DNA of 64,000 bases from Pseudomonas sp. CCI4.2 (GTDB lineage Bacteria > Pseudomonadota > Gammaproteobacteria > Pseudomonadales > Pseudomonadaceae). The stretch is from contig NZ_CP133781.1 in NCBI RefSeq assembly GCF_034350045.1, positions 3,458,501 to 3,522,500 on the forward strand. The letters are read 5' to 3'. Shown here one piece after another: positions 31,167 through 40,740 of the stretch. The number at the start of each line of letters is the position of its first letter. Within the stretch, counting starts at the first letter, position 1. The notes under the pieces were generated by a model. It was not told where the DNA came from and did not search any database. It saw nothing but the letters and a program-made list of their open reading frames with translations. The position numbers were made by a program, and so were the translations under genes.

Positions 31167-34100
31167 CTATCTAGGGTGATAGACCGTTTGGCGCGCGAGT
31201 TTTAAATCAGGAATATTATTAAAACGGTCATACGCTTTCATGAATGGATTTGTCCGGATGGAGCGAATCTGGTTGTCCAGACCGTCTGTCATAGTCATTA
31301 ATTTCTGCGTATACATGTGATCGTAAGTCAATATTGTGTGTTTATAACCGATCACGTCTCGCTTTATTACGTTTGCCACTTCTTGCGCTGCCCCCGATCG
31401 GCCTCCCCAGCACGCGGCCAGGATGAGCGGTTTATCAGTGGGGTAGCTCATGGCCGTCAACTCGGGTGCGATATCGCGAACGGCCACTTTGGTGGCCGAG
31501 GTGTATTTCCCGCTAGCGCTCAACAGGTTTGCGAACGGTTCCCCATGAGTGGTATAGGCTGCAAAGCCCCGGCCCAGAAAATCTTGTTGAAACATCACAT
31601 CGCCTCCCCCGGAACTGTCGAGCCGAATAGTCCGAGTCGTTCCGGGAGTACCTGCTGCTGCTATCTTTTGGGCGCCGCGTCCTACAAAGTTGGCATAGGC
31701 CTTGGGGAGCTTCGGTATGAATCCGGTTACCGTCGAAGCAATACCAGTGCCCATGGAGACCCACCCGAGAATGCTGGTTGCCTTTTGATCTCCGCCGGTA
31801 GCCTCCAGCGTCATCGCCGCGACGCCTGTCGCCAGTGATATCACGCCGAGACCCGCCGACGCTATGGCGAAGGCTCCTCCCGCGGTGAGTGACGCCAAGC
31901 CGAGGGAAAACAGCCCTGCAATTGCTGGCGTAGCGGCTCCCAGCGATGCGACAGTTCCCGCAACGGCCAGCGCCAGCCCAATTCCGGCGATGACCCAAGT
32001 CAACCAGCCGTGCCCGTCGGGATCAATATTGTTCACGGGATCGCCACCGCAATAAGCGTATCCGTTCAAACCTCCGCGACCAAATGGGCTTTCGCTGTCA
32101 GGGCTTAAGAAACACATGAGAACGGGGTCGTAGGGCCTGTAACTTCCGGGCATGTACCATCCGGTAAACGCGTCCATTAGCTCACCCGCGAAGCCCATCC
32201 CATTTGTTGGTCGGTTCGCCTGACTCGCTCCGTGTGCTGTATAGCTAAACGTGCGTGACGTCTCATCGACTTCGAGGCAAATCGAACCTTGCGTATCGCC
32301 TCCCAGCAACATCACGTGAGCAGGGGCTATTTGCTCGTTGAGATCTGTCGCTGCATGCACAGCGTTACTCAGCCTACTGTGCGCAAACACAGCGGTTGCA
32401 TTACCGACGTAGGTTACCCAACCGTCTTTGTCGTGTGTGTTAACTAACCGGTCGCCTTGGTAAAAGTGCCGTTGTGTTTCTCCGTCGAGCATACGGTCAG
32501 CTATCAGCCCCATGGGTGTGTAGCGGTAATGGCAGGCTCGGGATCCATCTATAACTGATATCAGGCGGTTTTCTGCGTCCCAGACTAGGTCTCGTCCCTG
32601 ACCATCCTTCAGCACATTCCCGTGGGCGTCGTACTCCAGCTCCAACGATGACGGCCAGGACGGATGGGTATGGATTACCCGTGTAACTTTAGTGGGGTCG
32701 CTGACGCTGTAAGTGAACGATGCCTCATCGAGTTGCCCGTTAGCGTACTCAGTGACAACCTTCTCGTTGCCGTCTAAAGCATTAAGGGTAAACGTTTGCC
32801 GCTGAAGGATATTGCCGTAAGGGTCAGTCGGGGCGTCAATTCCCGATGCAGTGTACTCAATGAGCCTACTGCGGGTGTCGTATTGATACGACTCCTCACG
32901 TAGCAACTGCTGACCGTTGCTCCATGTCCGGGTGGCCACCTGATCTTTTTCCGTATAGGTCATTTTCAGGTTGAATAGTTGTGGTCCCTTATCAGTGGCG
33001 ATTGAGAAGGTTCGGGTGATTTCTCTACCAAATTCGTCATAGGAAAACGCCTGAGTTATTAATCTAGTGTGGCCAGAGTCTTCAGTCCGCGTACGGTATG
33101 GTCGGGAAAATCCATCATATTCGATACTCACTGTTACCGATTGACTGTTCAGTACGGTTGGGCGCCCAACGCTATCATATTCGATAGTATGTATCGCACC
33201 GGTTACATCTGTTGTACTTTGTAAACGGCCCTCTAAACTATAGCGAGACGAGGCCGTGTACTGATCTCCCTCAATGTTCCATGTTTTAACAATAGGCTTT
33301 CCTGATTTGGCGTAGGTGGTAGTTTGCTCGCCCAATCGTCCCGATGCCCGAATCATCTGAGCGTGCAGTAGATCGTAACTATAATCGGCTCTCTCTCCAT
33401 TGCCACGGGTTCCGATGAGCTTGTTGTCCAGTAATGGTTCGTACAGGTACTGAAGTATGTGCCCGCGTGCAGTCGTTTCGGATTGCGGCGGTATCAACCC
33501 TGCTACATACAGAAATGTGGTCTGGCGGCCGAAAACGTTCAAGCTGCGCTGCCTTCCTGTCCCGTCGAATGTTTGCTGCCCCACGATGATAGGTGTTCCA
33601 ACCGCAGGTGAGACCGTGACTGACTCCGGATGATCCCCGTCGCTATGGGCTGCATAGGTCCAGTCCACCACCGTCCCGTCTTGTAACTTTGTCTGGGTCA
33701 CTCGGCCATACACGTCATAGCCAGTATGGATCTCAGTTGGCTGGTCTTCGCTTGGCACAATCAGGCGTTGTGCGATGACACGGTCCAGCCCGTCTCTTCG
33801 GTCCTCCTGTGTGCGCAATAATTGGCATTGCAGGTCGTACTGTTGGATGCGAATCGAGCTGCCTGCGATATTGTTTAGCGACACAGTAACTGCGGCCAGT
33901 TCACCGTCGCTGCCTTCCAGCCAAGCGCGGGTTTCCAGGCTGACTGGGTCGCTGAGCGTATGTTCGGTCACCCCATCTGGCCGGTGCGCAGCACTTTGTT
34001 TACCCCAACCGTTATAGGCATAACGAGTCGTCAGACTCAGGGGAAGTAGCTGATCGGGTAGCCAGTCTAAAGTAGTCACCTCTTGTACTTGGCCGATGGC

Positions 34101-36230
34101 ATTGTACTGGTTGCGGGAAACTTCTCGAAAAGTCCCAGGCAGGTTATCGACGTCTTCGAGCTCTTTACGTATTACCCGTCCATCGCCGTCAAGGTACAGC
34201 CGCTCCCGTGCTCCATTCACATCGGTTTTTTCGACTGAAACCAAAGAGTCTCGCAGGCGTCCCGATAACTGAAAACGGCATGTTTCTATGGCTTCATACA
34301 GCGTGCCAGGTGTGATCGTTTTACGAACGACTCGTCCTAATGAGTCATGTTCATAGAGGGCCTGCACGCCATTCTGATTTTGCTCACGTTGGGTTAAACC
34401 TGTGAATGTAGAACGGACATTGCACTCGGTGATGGAGTTTTCGGCATTTCTTTCAAAGCCAGTGACCGTTGCCCAGACAGTCAGTTGATTGTCTTTGTTT
34501 TCATATCGGTACAGCGTGGTGGTGTCTAAGTTGTTCAAAGTCGTCACGGACGAAAGGGGACGGCCATGGTGTGCTCCGCCATCACGGACATAAGTTTGTG
34601 TCGTGCAGTCTATTAACTGCTGGCCCGATACAGTCAACTGTACAGTTTGTTCTTGTTGGATGACGATGTGGGCCTTGGAATCTGTTATTAGAGAGGGCAA
34701 CAGTTCATAGCGATAAAGAGTCGCCAGCGTTGGTGCTTCATCAGCTGAGCCATCTTCAACTAGGGCAGGCCTCACAGTGTATTGCTTTAGCCAGCGCGAA
34801 AAACCATAGGGGTCGGCGGGGCAACCCTCTGCCCCTGCCGCTGGATAGTATTCCCGCTCTTCGACTACCCCGGTCGCGGCGCGAAAATATAAGACATTTC
34901 CAGTTTCATCATAGCGAGTTTCGGTCAGTTCAGTTCGACGGGCAGAAGGTGACTGTGTGGTGTCCTCATACTCGGTGGTGATTTCTGTGGGCAGTTGGCA
35001 CCAAGGCTTCTGATCTGGCCAAGGAATCGACGGGTCTTCATCGTAGGCCGTAGTAGTCCTGACAATGCAACCCTGTCTAATGACGGTCTCTTCAGTTTGA
35101 AGGTGGAAGCGGTTCCATGTTCGCGAGATCGTGGTCAGTTCTTCGCCTGTTAAATCCGAAACGGTCTCAGTGACCCCATAGTTATAAGACTCCCCCAATT
35201 GGTAGAGGTTATCAGTGCCGTCGGTCCAGTCGATGGGGAGAGTGGAGCCGTATCCGAAGAGGTTGTTGGAGCCTGACCATTCGTAAGAAGTCAAGGTCCC
35301 CGGCTGCTCCTGCCCGGGACTATGAACCCATGACGCCACTCGAGGAAGTGACGCCAATGGTGCGCCAGCAGGTAGCTGATGACCGTTAAGTCCGGTGGCG
35401 TAATAAATAGTGTCATGGCTGCGTAGTGGATTTTTGATGTCGCTAGGAAACAGCAAATAATCGTACTCGTCGTATATGAAATCCCAGCGGCTTTGGGCAT
35501 CGTCCGAAAGAACAACAGCGTTCAGTTGGTTGTTGCCTACCAACAATTTGACGGTTGAAGACTGATCAGTTCCAGGATTGGCGACGAGGGTAACGTCATG
35601 GAGTACGAAATCATGTGTGATTTCCAGTAGAGTACGTGATTCGTACCGCACAGCTAAAAGGTAAGCGACGTCGCGGGTAGGCAGCCAATCTATAAAAACG
35701 TGATGGCCCTCTTGGGAGCGAACGCTTACTAATAGAGCAACGCCCATCTCGCTCTGATATTCCAGGGTTTCGGTTTCGCCAGACTTGTATTCGATCCTGA
35801 AACTAATGCCTTTGTCATCTTGTGAAATAACACGGAAGCTCTCGAGTTTTTTATCAAAAAATACCAATTCTCCTTCGTCGTTGAAGTTAGAGTTTTTTAG
35901 GTCAAGGCTGTACTGGTCGCCCGTAGAAAGTCGTAATAAGCCAGTATTGAAATTCAACTCAGATAACGTAAGAGCCCAGCCCCGTCCAAAACCATTATTC
36001 TTGGCTGAACCCAAAGGACTAAATGCGAGATTCGGCGATACGGACGGTCCACACATTGCGTTTGCTTCGCCCATGGGTAGCGTCAGTGCAAGTGTAAATT
36101 GACCGGTTCGGGCATCGACTCCGGTTCGAATATGGTTGATAAAGTTGCTGGCCTGAGAGTAAAGCCCACTGCCATTTTGGAGGCGAGTTAAAGAGGGCCG
36201 TGTGTGATTGTATGTGGATCCCTCTTCCAT
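31167..36230 (-). CDS. RHS repeat protein with C-terminal putative toxin domain (TccC-like)
   Basis: 1687 aa. N-terminal ~130 residues (NFINHIRTGVDARTGQFTLA, CGPSVSPNLAFSPLG) match the start of Pseudomonas RHS proteins. Many YD-type repeats run to ~1300 (YDEFGREITRTF, YDAHGNVLKDGQGRDLVWD). The RHS core ends SPFGRGGLNGYAYCGGDPVN-NIDPDGHG at ~1407. A Gly/Ala-rich hydrophobic stretch (~1410-1505) and a C-terminal domain (~1530-1687) follow, with His1562 in YTTHGEPF and Cys1607 in LILAACWGG. RHS shells encapsulate such C-terminal toxins. GGAGGTAGATC precedes ATG. Last gene of a three-gene minus-strand operon. The 134 bases after its stop leave no room for an immunity gene. Confidence 0.9.
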   Translation of the reverse strand: MEEGSTYNHTRPSLTRLQNGSGLYSQASNFINHIRTGVDARTGQFTLALTLPMGEANAMCGPSVSPNLAFSPLGSAKNNGFGRGWALTLSELNFNTGLLRLSTGDQYSLDLKNSNFNDEGELVFFDKKLESFRVISQDDKGISFRIEYKSGETETLEYQSEMGVALLVSVRSQEGHHVFIDWLPTRDVAYLLAVRYESRTLLEITHDFVLHDVTLVANPGTDQSSTVKLLVGNNQLNAVVLSDDAQSRWDFIYDEYDYLLFPSDIKNPLRSHDTIYYATGLNGHQLPAGAPLASLPRVASWVHSPGQEQPGTLTSYEWSGSNNLFGYGSTLPIDWTDGTDNLYQLGESYNYGVTETVSDLTGEELTTISRTWNRFHLQTEETVIRQGCIVRTTTAYDEDPSIPWPDQKPWCQLPTEITTEYEDTTQSPSARRTELTETRYDETGNVLYFRAATGVVEEREYYPAAGAEGCPADPYGFSRWLKQYTVRPALVEDGSADEAPTLATLYRYELLPSLITDSKAHIVIQQEQTVQLTVSGQQLIDCTTQTYVRDGGAHHGRPLSSVTTLNNLDTTTLYRYENKDNQLTVWATVTGFERNAENSITECNVRSTFTGLTQREQNQNGVQALYEHDSLGRVVRKTITPGTLYEAIETCRFQLSGRLRDSLVSVEKTDVNGARERLYLDGDGRVIRKELEDVDNLPGTFREVSRNQYNAIGQVQEVTTLDWLPDQLLPLSLTTRYAYNGWGKQSAAHRPDGVTEHTLSDPVSLETRAWLEGSDGELAAVTVSLNNIAGSSIRIQQYDLQCQLLRTQEDRRDGLDRVIAQRLIVPSEDQPTEIHTGYDVYGRVTQTKLQDGTVVDWTYAAHSDGDHPESVTVSPAVGTPIIVGQQTFDGTGRQRSLNVFGRQTTFLYVAGLIPPQSETTARGHILQYLYEPLLDNKLIGTRGNGERADYSYDLLHAQMIRASGRLGEQTTTYAKSGKPIVKTWNIEGDQYTASSRYSLEGRLQSTTDVTGAIHTIEYDSVGRPTVLNSQSVTVSIEYDGFSRPYRTRTEDSGHTRLITQAFSYDEFGREITRTFSIATDKGPQLFNLKMTYTEKDQVATRTWSNGQQLLREESYQYDTRSRLIEYTASGIDAPTDPYGNILQRQTFTLNALDGNEKVVTEYANGQLDEASFTYSVSDPTKVTRVIHTHPSWPSSLELEYDAHGNVLKDGQGRDLVWDAENRLISVIDGSRACHYRYTPMGLIADRMLDGETQRHFYQGDRLVNTHDKDGWVTYVGNATAVFAHSRLSNAVHAATDLNEQIAPAHVMLLGGDTQGSICLEVDETSRTFSYTAHGASQANRPTNGMGFAGELMDAFTGWYMPGSYRPYDPVLMCFLSPDSESPFGRGGLNGYAYCGGDPVNNIDPDGHGWLTWVIAGIGLALAVAGTVASLGAATPAIAGLFSLGLASLTAGGAFAIASAGLGVISLATGVAAMTLEATGGDQKATSILGWVSMGTGIASTVTGFIPKLPKAYANFVGRGAQKIAAAGTPGTTRTIRLDSSGGGDVMFQQDFLGRGFAAYTTHGEPFANLLSASGKYTSATKVAVRDIAPELTAMSYPTDKPLILAACWGGRSGAAQEVANVIKRDVIGYKHTILTYDHMYTQKLMTMTDGLDNQIRSIRTNPFMKAYDRFNNIPDLKLARQTVYHPR

Positions 36231-36252
36231 GATCTACCTCCATGAGCGCAGG

Positions 36253-37317
36253 TTAGTCAACCGGGTTGTCACCCAATGAGATTGTATTACCATCACCGGA
36301 GTGATTGACCCAAATGATGCTCTCGTTGCCGAAGTTGTCGATATAACCTACCTTAGCGCTGTCATGTTTTCCCCCTGCGTAGTGTGCACCGTATCTATCA
36401 ATAATACGACTGGCTGACGCCTTTCCGTCACTTGCCAAAAACTCATTTACATAAAAAGTTATGCTGTAATTGTTGGTGGGTACAAACGTTTTAAAGGTGA
36501 CTATCCGGCACCGGTCAGCCTTGTAAGCAGTCTGGACTTTATTGGAGTCTGATTTGTTCCAAGAGTAATGCCATGTGTCGGCTTGTACAGTGTAGTGCAC
36601 GCTGTTTCTGATTTTATACTGTGGATTGATAAAATAAATATCATATAGATCTACGTCGAAATGATCATTGCCATTTGCGTCGTGGCGAAAGGCATTGAAA
36701 GCGCTCGCGCCAAACACAATAGGGGTTTGAGGTTGCACAGTCAGGGAGCTGTTGAATTTACCGCCGGTGGGCTTGCCACCACTGTCAACTTCCGGGCTGT
36801 GGGTGTGAAAAGTGTCGCCATTGGGTGAAGTGATACTGGCGGCAATGCGTACAGTGTCGGGGCTGGTTGTTGTGTACCATCTAATAATTTGTTGGCGTTG
36901 AACTGTGTTTTCCTTGCTCTTGACTTCATCAATTGGTTGAGAAGAACTGTCAGTCCTGTCGGGCTCTGAGGTATAGAGCGTTGACTCTGGATAGTAGTCA
37001 TACTCCGGGTGCCGCGTTTGGCTGAGGGTCGATAACTCGATCCCGGTTTGATAGTGACAAAAAGAAATCCGCTCAAGATCCCCGTTTTCCAGAGTGACAA
37101 TTTCGTTGTTAGCGTTCCTCGCTTCAATGATTACGGTTATGGGGACTTGCTGGCGCCCGTTCCTGTACACGTGGGCTGTGGAATTATCTTGTGTCCTTTG
37201 ATTGTAAGTTATTTGAAACCAGCTGAGGGTCGCCCAAGAGACGCCACTTTCTTGGTTGGTCAGTGCGCCGGGTACCACCGAAGATGGTTCGTGGGTGCCA
37301 TTTTTATCCTTTTTCAT
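36253..37317 (-). CDS. Hypothetical protein, RHS operon second gene (paralogue of the next)
   Basis: 354 aa from the ATG at 37317, where GGAG is 5 bases upstream; the frame is open to 37344 without a binding site. No signal peptide is seen. Residues ~40-110 carry VYRNGRQQVPITVIIEARN and PEYDYYPES, both motifs shared with the 37356-38336 product (YANGRQQVEVTLTLETRA, KYDYYP), so the two are tandem paralogues. The C-terminal half is beta-rich with many aromatic residues. It ends 22 bases before the RHS start. Not recognised as a named family; a partner or chaperone role for the RHS toxin is inferred from position only. Confidence 0.72.
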   Translation of the reverse strand: MKKDKNGTHEPSSVVPGALTNQESGVSWATLSWFQITYNQRTQDNSTAHVYRNGRQQVPITVIIEARNANNEIVTLENGDLERISFCHYQTGIELSTLSQTRHPEYDYYPESTLYTSEPDRTDSSSQPIDEVKSKENTVQRQQIIRWYTTTSPDTVRIAASITSPNGDTFHTHSPEVDSGGKPTGGKFNSSLTVQPQTPIVFGASAFNAFRHDANGNDHFDVDLYDIYFINPQYKIRNSVHYTVQADTWHYSWNKSDSNKVQTAYKADRCRIVTFKTFVPTNNYSITFYVNEFLASDGKASASRIIDRYGAHYAGGKHDSAKVGYIDNFGNESIIWVNHSGDGNTISLGDNPVD

Positions 37318-37355
37318 AAAAACTCCAACGAGTGAGGTCGGCATTAGCGGCTGAG

Positions 37356-38336
37356 TTATATATCTATTAGCTCAAGATTGGTTCGCGCCTCAAACCCTGA
37401 CACTCCTGTAAAACTAATCCCGATAGAATGATCATTTCCGTTCATGTCTATCCCGGCCAGTCTACAGGGGCCGTTGCAGGTGTTTGCACTGGCGCTATGG
37501 TAAGGTATGTTAATGCCGCCCTGCAGGACGATGGTTAATCTGCCTGGGCTTTGATACGTGACAAACTGTAATCTTTCTGCCTCGAAAGCGGCGCCTATTA
37601 CGACGTCCTCATTGTAATTAAATTCCGATTGGCTTGGGCTAGCGCAGCCGACGTTGGAGGCCCTGGTTTCAGCGGGATCTTTATCATCCCATTGAATCAT
37701 ACCGAGTGGGTACAGTATTGCTGACTGAAAAAATAAGTATGTAGGATGCAGTTGGTATTCATAGGCAAACTTGCCGAGCGCTTCAGATCCGCTCACGAGT
37801 CTGCGGGTAAAGGTGTAGTCGGCTGGCGCTGAGAAGTCGGGCTTCCTGACAGCTGACAGTATAACGCTGTGGTCAAGTGGAGCGATTGATTGATACGTTT
37901 CGTCCTCGCTCTTCGAGGCTTGCGCGCGCAGCTTAATCGCGGCTCCTCCAATTGCGGTAGACAGGACATAGAATACTTTCTGGAAAAAGGCTTTCGGCTG
38001 ATTTGACGATTGTTCTTTATTAATAATGCGGGGCTGTTGGTCGACGGCTACGGGGTAATAATCGTATTTATCTTTTGTTTCGCTGTACCACCAGTCATTA
38101 TTTAGTTGTTGTTCTGGTAAGGGTCTGTAATCACCATTACTTTGTTCCACAACGATGCGCAGCGATTTTTTCTGCGCATCAGTAAGTGGGAATTCTGCCC
38201 TGGTTTCTAAGGTAAGTGTGACTTCAACTTGTTGTCGCCCGTTGGCATATAACATCGAGCTGCCGGAAGTCGTCTCGATGTTCATATCAATCAACCATAT
38301 GAGAGGGTTTCCTGCTGTGGTTCGAGCGCGTTTCAT
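37356..38336 (-). CDS. Hypothetical protein, first gene of the RHS operon
   Basis: 326 aa. AGGAAG precedes the ATG at 38336. Shares YANGRQQVEVTLTLETRA and KYDYYP with its downstream neighbour. The middle has one short hydrophobic stretch (VFYVLSTAIGGAAIKL) and the C-terminal part contains cysteines in ASANTCNGPCRLAGIDMNG and a beta-rich end (GNDHSIGISFTGVSGFE). The stop is 38 bases before the start of the next gene, supporting one transcript. Codon use and lower GC look like the RHS gene and unlike the housekeeping genes around. Function unknown. Confidence 0.7.
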   Translation of the reverse strand: MKRARTTAGNPLIWLIDMNIETTSGSSMLYANGRQQVEVTLTLETRAEFPLTDAQKKSLRIVVEQSNGDYRPLPEQQLNNDWWYSETKDKYDYYPVAVDQQPRIINKEQSSNQPKAFFQKVFYVLSTAIGGAAIKLRAQASKSEDETYQSIAPLDHSVILSAVRKPDFSAPADYTFTRRLVSGSEALGKFAYEYQLHPTYLFFQSAILYPLGMIQWDDKDPAETRASNVGCASPSQSEFNYNEDVVIGAAFEAERLQFVTYQSPGRLTIVLQGGINIPYHSASANTCNGPCRLAGIDMNGNDHSIGISFTGVSGFEARTNLELIDI

Positions 38337-38692
38337 GGGCTACTTCCTGTAAGAGGAGTTTCTTCCGTCGAGCAAGTTTCTCAGCGTGGAAGGAGTGACA
38401 TCGTGGCTGCATAGTATGGGACTGTGGGTGCACGCCAGGCCAGTCGGACTGGTATAAATTTAGTTGATCGATCTGAAGGGTTCAAGTGACTGTAGATGTT
38501 TGTTGATACCGTTTGGCGATTATGGCTGGTTCAATTAAATATCGTCGATTTCGATTTCGATATGTAATGCCATTAGTTGAGGGAAAGCCTGGTACCTTTT
38601 TTTCGAGATAATGTATTAACAAGGATGGAGCGAGTCATCCGCCTGTGGGCCGTGAAGCAGATGAACTCTATGTCATGACGATTGGCTTGGGA
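38337..38692. other. AT-rich intergenic region upstream of the RHS operon
   Basis: No gene seen. It holds the presumed promoter of the minus-strand RHS operon (near 38337-38450) and the 3' flank of the Smr gene. AT-rich runs occur around 38520-38620. No repeat or clear operator recognised. Confidence 0.5.
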
Positions 38693-39250
38693 TTACTCGT
38701 CGCGGCCTTCCATCATTGTGCGTTTAAGCACAACGTAAACCGCGCCTGCACCACCGTGTTTCGCCAGGCAGGAGCAAAAACCCAACACTTGAGGGTGTTG
38801 GCGTAACCACGTATTGACGTGGCTTTTGATCAGCGGTCGTTTGCCATCCAGTCGAACCGACTTGCCGTGAGTCACCCGCACACAACGGACTTCGAGTTTC
38901 GTGGCCTCCGCCAGGAATTCCCACAAGGTTTCACGCGCGACTTCTACCGTCATGCCGTGCAAGTCCAGGCTGCCCTCAAAGCTGATCTGGCCGAGCTTGA
39001 GCTTGCGCATTTGCCCTTCCTGAACCCCGTCTCGCGACCAACTGAGCTCATCTTCGGGTCCGACATCAATCACAAACTGATCTGACAGCCCATCAACCGT
39101 CACCGAATCGGTGCGAACGGTTGCGGCCTGGCGCAGTTTGGCGATGTGCTTACGGTCAGTCTTGGGTTTGCCGACGTCGGCATGGTCTTGCTTGATCGGC
39201 TTTACGCCGCGGATCTCATTCTTGAACAGGGAAAAATCGTCGTCTTGCAT
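38693..39250 (-). CDS. Smr/MutS2-domain protein
   Basis: 185 aa. The Smr domain fills residues ~95-180: GSLDLHGMTVEVARETLWEF, VRVTHGKSVR and AKHGGAGAVYVVLK, with the characteristic LDLHG, HGKS and HGG motifs. Stand-alone Smr proteins (YfcN/SmrA-like) are nucleases or RNA-acting factors; recent work on relatives links them to cleaving mRNA at stalled ribosomes. The N-terminal ~90 residues are polar linker. ATG follows a GAGG-containing leader (CGGAGGCTCAC). Start 39250. Confidence 0.88.
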   Translation of the reverse strand: MQDDDFSLFKNEIRGVKPIKQDHADVGKPKTDRKHIAKLRQAATVRTDSVTVDGLSDQFVIDVGPEDELSWSRDGVQEGQMRKLKLGQISFEGSLDLHGMTVEVARETLWEFLAEATKLEVRCVRVTHGKSVRLDGKRPLIKSHVNTWLRQHPQVLGFCSCLAKHGGAGAVYVVLKRTMMEGRDE

Positions 39251-39355
39251 GTGAGCCTCCGCGCAGGAGGGATAGTTTACCCAAGTCGTGGCTTATTCGG
39301 CGCGGATAAAACGATTTTGCCCAGCGCGCAACGCTTCAGGCAGAAAGCGGCGGCT

Positions 39356-39676
39356 TCAATCGTGCTTCTTCATCAGGTGTGGAGACATATTAAGCGAGCC
39401 AGTGCGACGCAGGCGACGACGGCAGCGGCGCCACAACCAAACACCCACATACAACACGAACACTCCGGCAACCACTACCAGTGATGCGCCGAGAGGGCTG
39501 GCGTTGAGGTCACCCAACGCAGGGGGGTGACCAATCAAGCTGGCGATACCCGCCAACATCAGCAATACCCCGCCGGTTGCCAGCAGTGCAGCAAATGCGG
39601 CGCCAAAGCGCGTTCGCCAATTGCCAGGGCCTTTGGGGCGCAAGCGACGAGCATCGAAACCATCGGATGTTTTCAT
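39356..39676 (-). CDS. Small membrane protein of unknown function
   Basis: 106 aa with AGGA 9 bases before ATG. Two transmembrane helices are clear: GAAFAALLATGGVLLMLAGI and ASLVVVAGVFVLYVGVWLW, separated by a short Pro-rich loop. Both ends are basic. Possibly in one transcript with the Smr gene 105 bases downstream. No family recognised. Confidence 0.7.
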   Translation of the reverse strand: MKTSDGFDARRLRPKGPGNWRTRFGAAFAALLATGGVLLMLAGIASLIGHPPALGDLNASPLGASLVVVAGVFVLYVGVWLWRRCRRRLRRTGSLNMSPHLMKKHD

Positions 39677-39825
39677 TCCGATTTTTCCTCTCAGAGTATC
39701 GGCGCTCTGACCAGTATATGACCGCCTGGTTCCCGATAAGGGGTATTCAAAGGCAAATGCAAGTGATTAATGGATGGGCGGTTAAACGGTGTAGCGGTGC
39801 TGGAACAGGTTTTCATGACGCTGGA

Positions 39826-39855
39826 ACCGCCGAAGCGGCGAGGGCGGTTCGCACC
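39826..39855 (-). terminator. Possible terminator of the isochorismatase-like gene
   Basis: GGAACCGCC and GGGCGGTTC arms with a GC-rich loop lie ~40 bases past the minus-strand stop at 39891. No long T-run, so this is tentative. Confidence 0.4.
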
Positions 39856-39890
39856 CAGCCAAGGCCGGCTGCTGACGGATCAAGCACGTC

Positions 39891-40481
39891 TTAGATCAAG
39901 TCCTTGGTTAACGCGAGCGTGGCGAAGTTGTCAGCCATGATCGCCATTTCGGTTTGATGGACGACCTCGGCACTGATGACCCCCTGTTTGTTTGGCAAGT
40001 CGCGGGTGGCGCAGGCATCTTCGACCAGCGTGCACCGATAGCCGTAGTCTTTGGCCGCGCGTACCGTCGTGCTGATGCTGGAATGACTCATGAAACCGCA
40101 CACGATCAGGTCAAGGTGCCCAAGTTTTTGCAGCAGATCGTCCAGTTCGGTGCCGTGGAAAGCATTCGGCAAGCGTTTCTCAACCAGGTGTTCTTCGCCT
40201 TGAGGCAGGAGCTGCGGGAGTAACTCGCCGCGTTCGCCTTGGGGATCGAACAAACCGCCAACCGTACCCAAATGGCGAATGTGCACGATAGGCCGATGGG
40301 CGGCACGCGCAGCTGCAACCAATTTACAGATATTGGCAACCGCTTCGTTGATCCCGGTCAGCGCCAAGGGGCCACTCATGTATTCTTTCTGGGCATCGAT
40401 AATAATCAGCGTGGCATGACTTAAATTAGCCGGTGAATAACCACGGCCACTGAGTTGAAACATCGTTTTTGGATCGGACAT
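39891..40481 (-). CDS. Isochorismatase-fold hydrolase with Ser at the catalytic Cys position
   Basis: 196 aa from the ATG at 40481, with AAGGAG 7 bases upstream; the frame is open to 40547. The isochorismatase fold is clear: Asp29 in LIIIDAQKEY, Lys102 in VEKRLPNAF, and GFMSHSSISTTVRAA at 129-143. In active cysteine hydrolases this last block has Cys where residue 135 is Ser (codon AGC). The rest of the C-terminal block (VEDACATRDLP) is conserved. It may be a non-cysteine enzyme, or have lost hydrolase activity. The substrate is unknown. Confidence 0.88.
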   Translation of the reverse strand: MSDPKTMFQLSGRGYSPANLSHATLIIIDAQKEYMSGPLALTGINEAVANICKLVAAARAAHRPIVHIRHLGTVGGLFDPQGERGELLPQLLPQGEEHLVEKRLPNAFHGTELDDLLQKLGHLDLIVCGFMSHSSISTTVRAAKDYGYRCTLVEDACATRDLPNKQGVISAEVVHQTEMAIMADNFATLALTKDLI

Positions 40482-40740
40482 CTGGGGCTCCTTCAGGTGG
40501 CGCTTTTGCGACATTCTCCTCTGGCTGAGCGGTTCTGTGAATGGCAATACTCACAAGTGGCGTGGTTATTGGCTTGCAAGCCCATTGGAGGCGGATAAAA
40601 GATGGCAATCTGCCCAAAAAAAATACAGTCAGTCGGATAATTGCGTTCAAAGCCGTGGGCATTTGGCCCTTGCCGTCGAGCATCGTTTGTTGAGCCCATG
40701 GCTGTTAGAATCGCCCGTCGTTTTTTAAGGAGTCTTGTCT

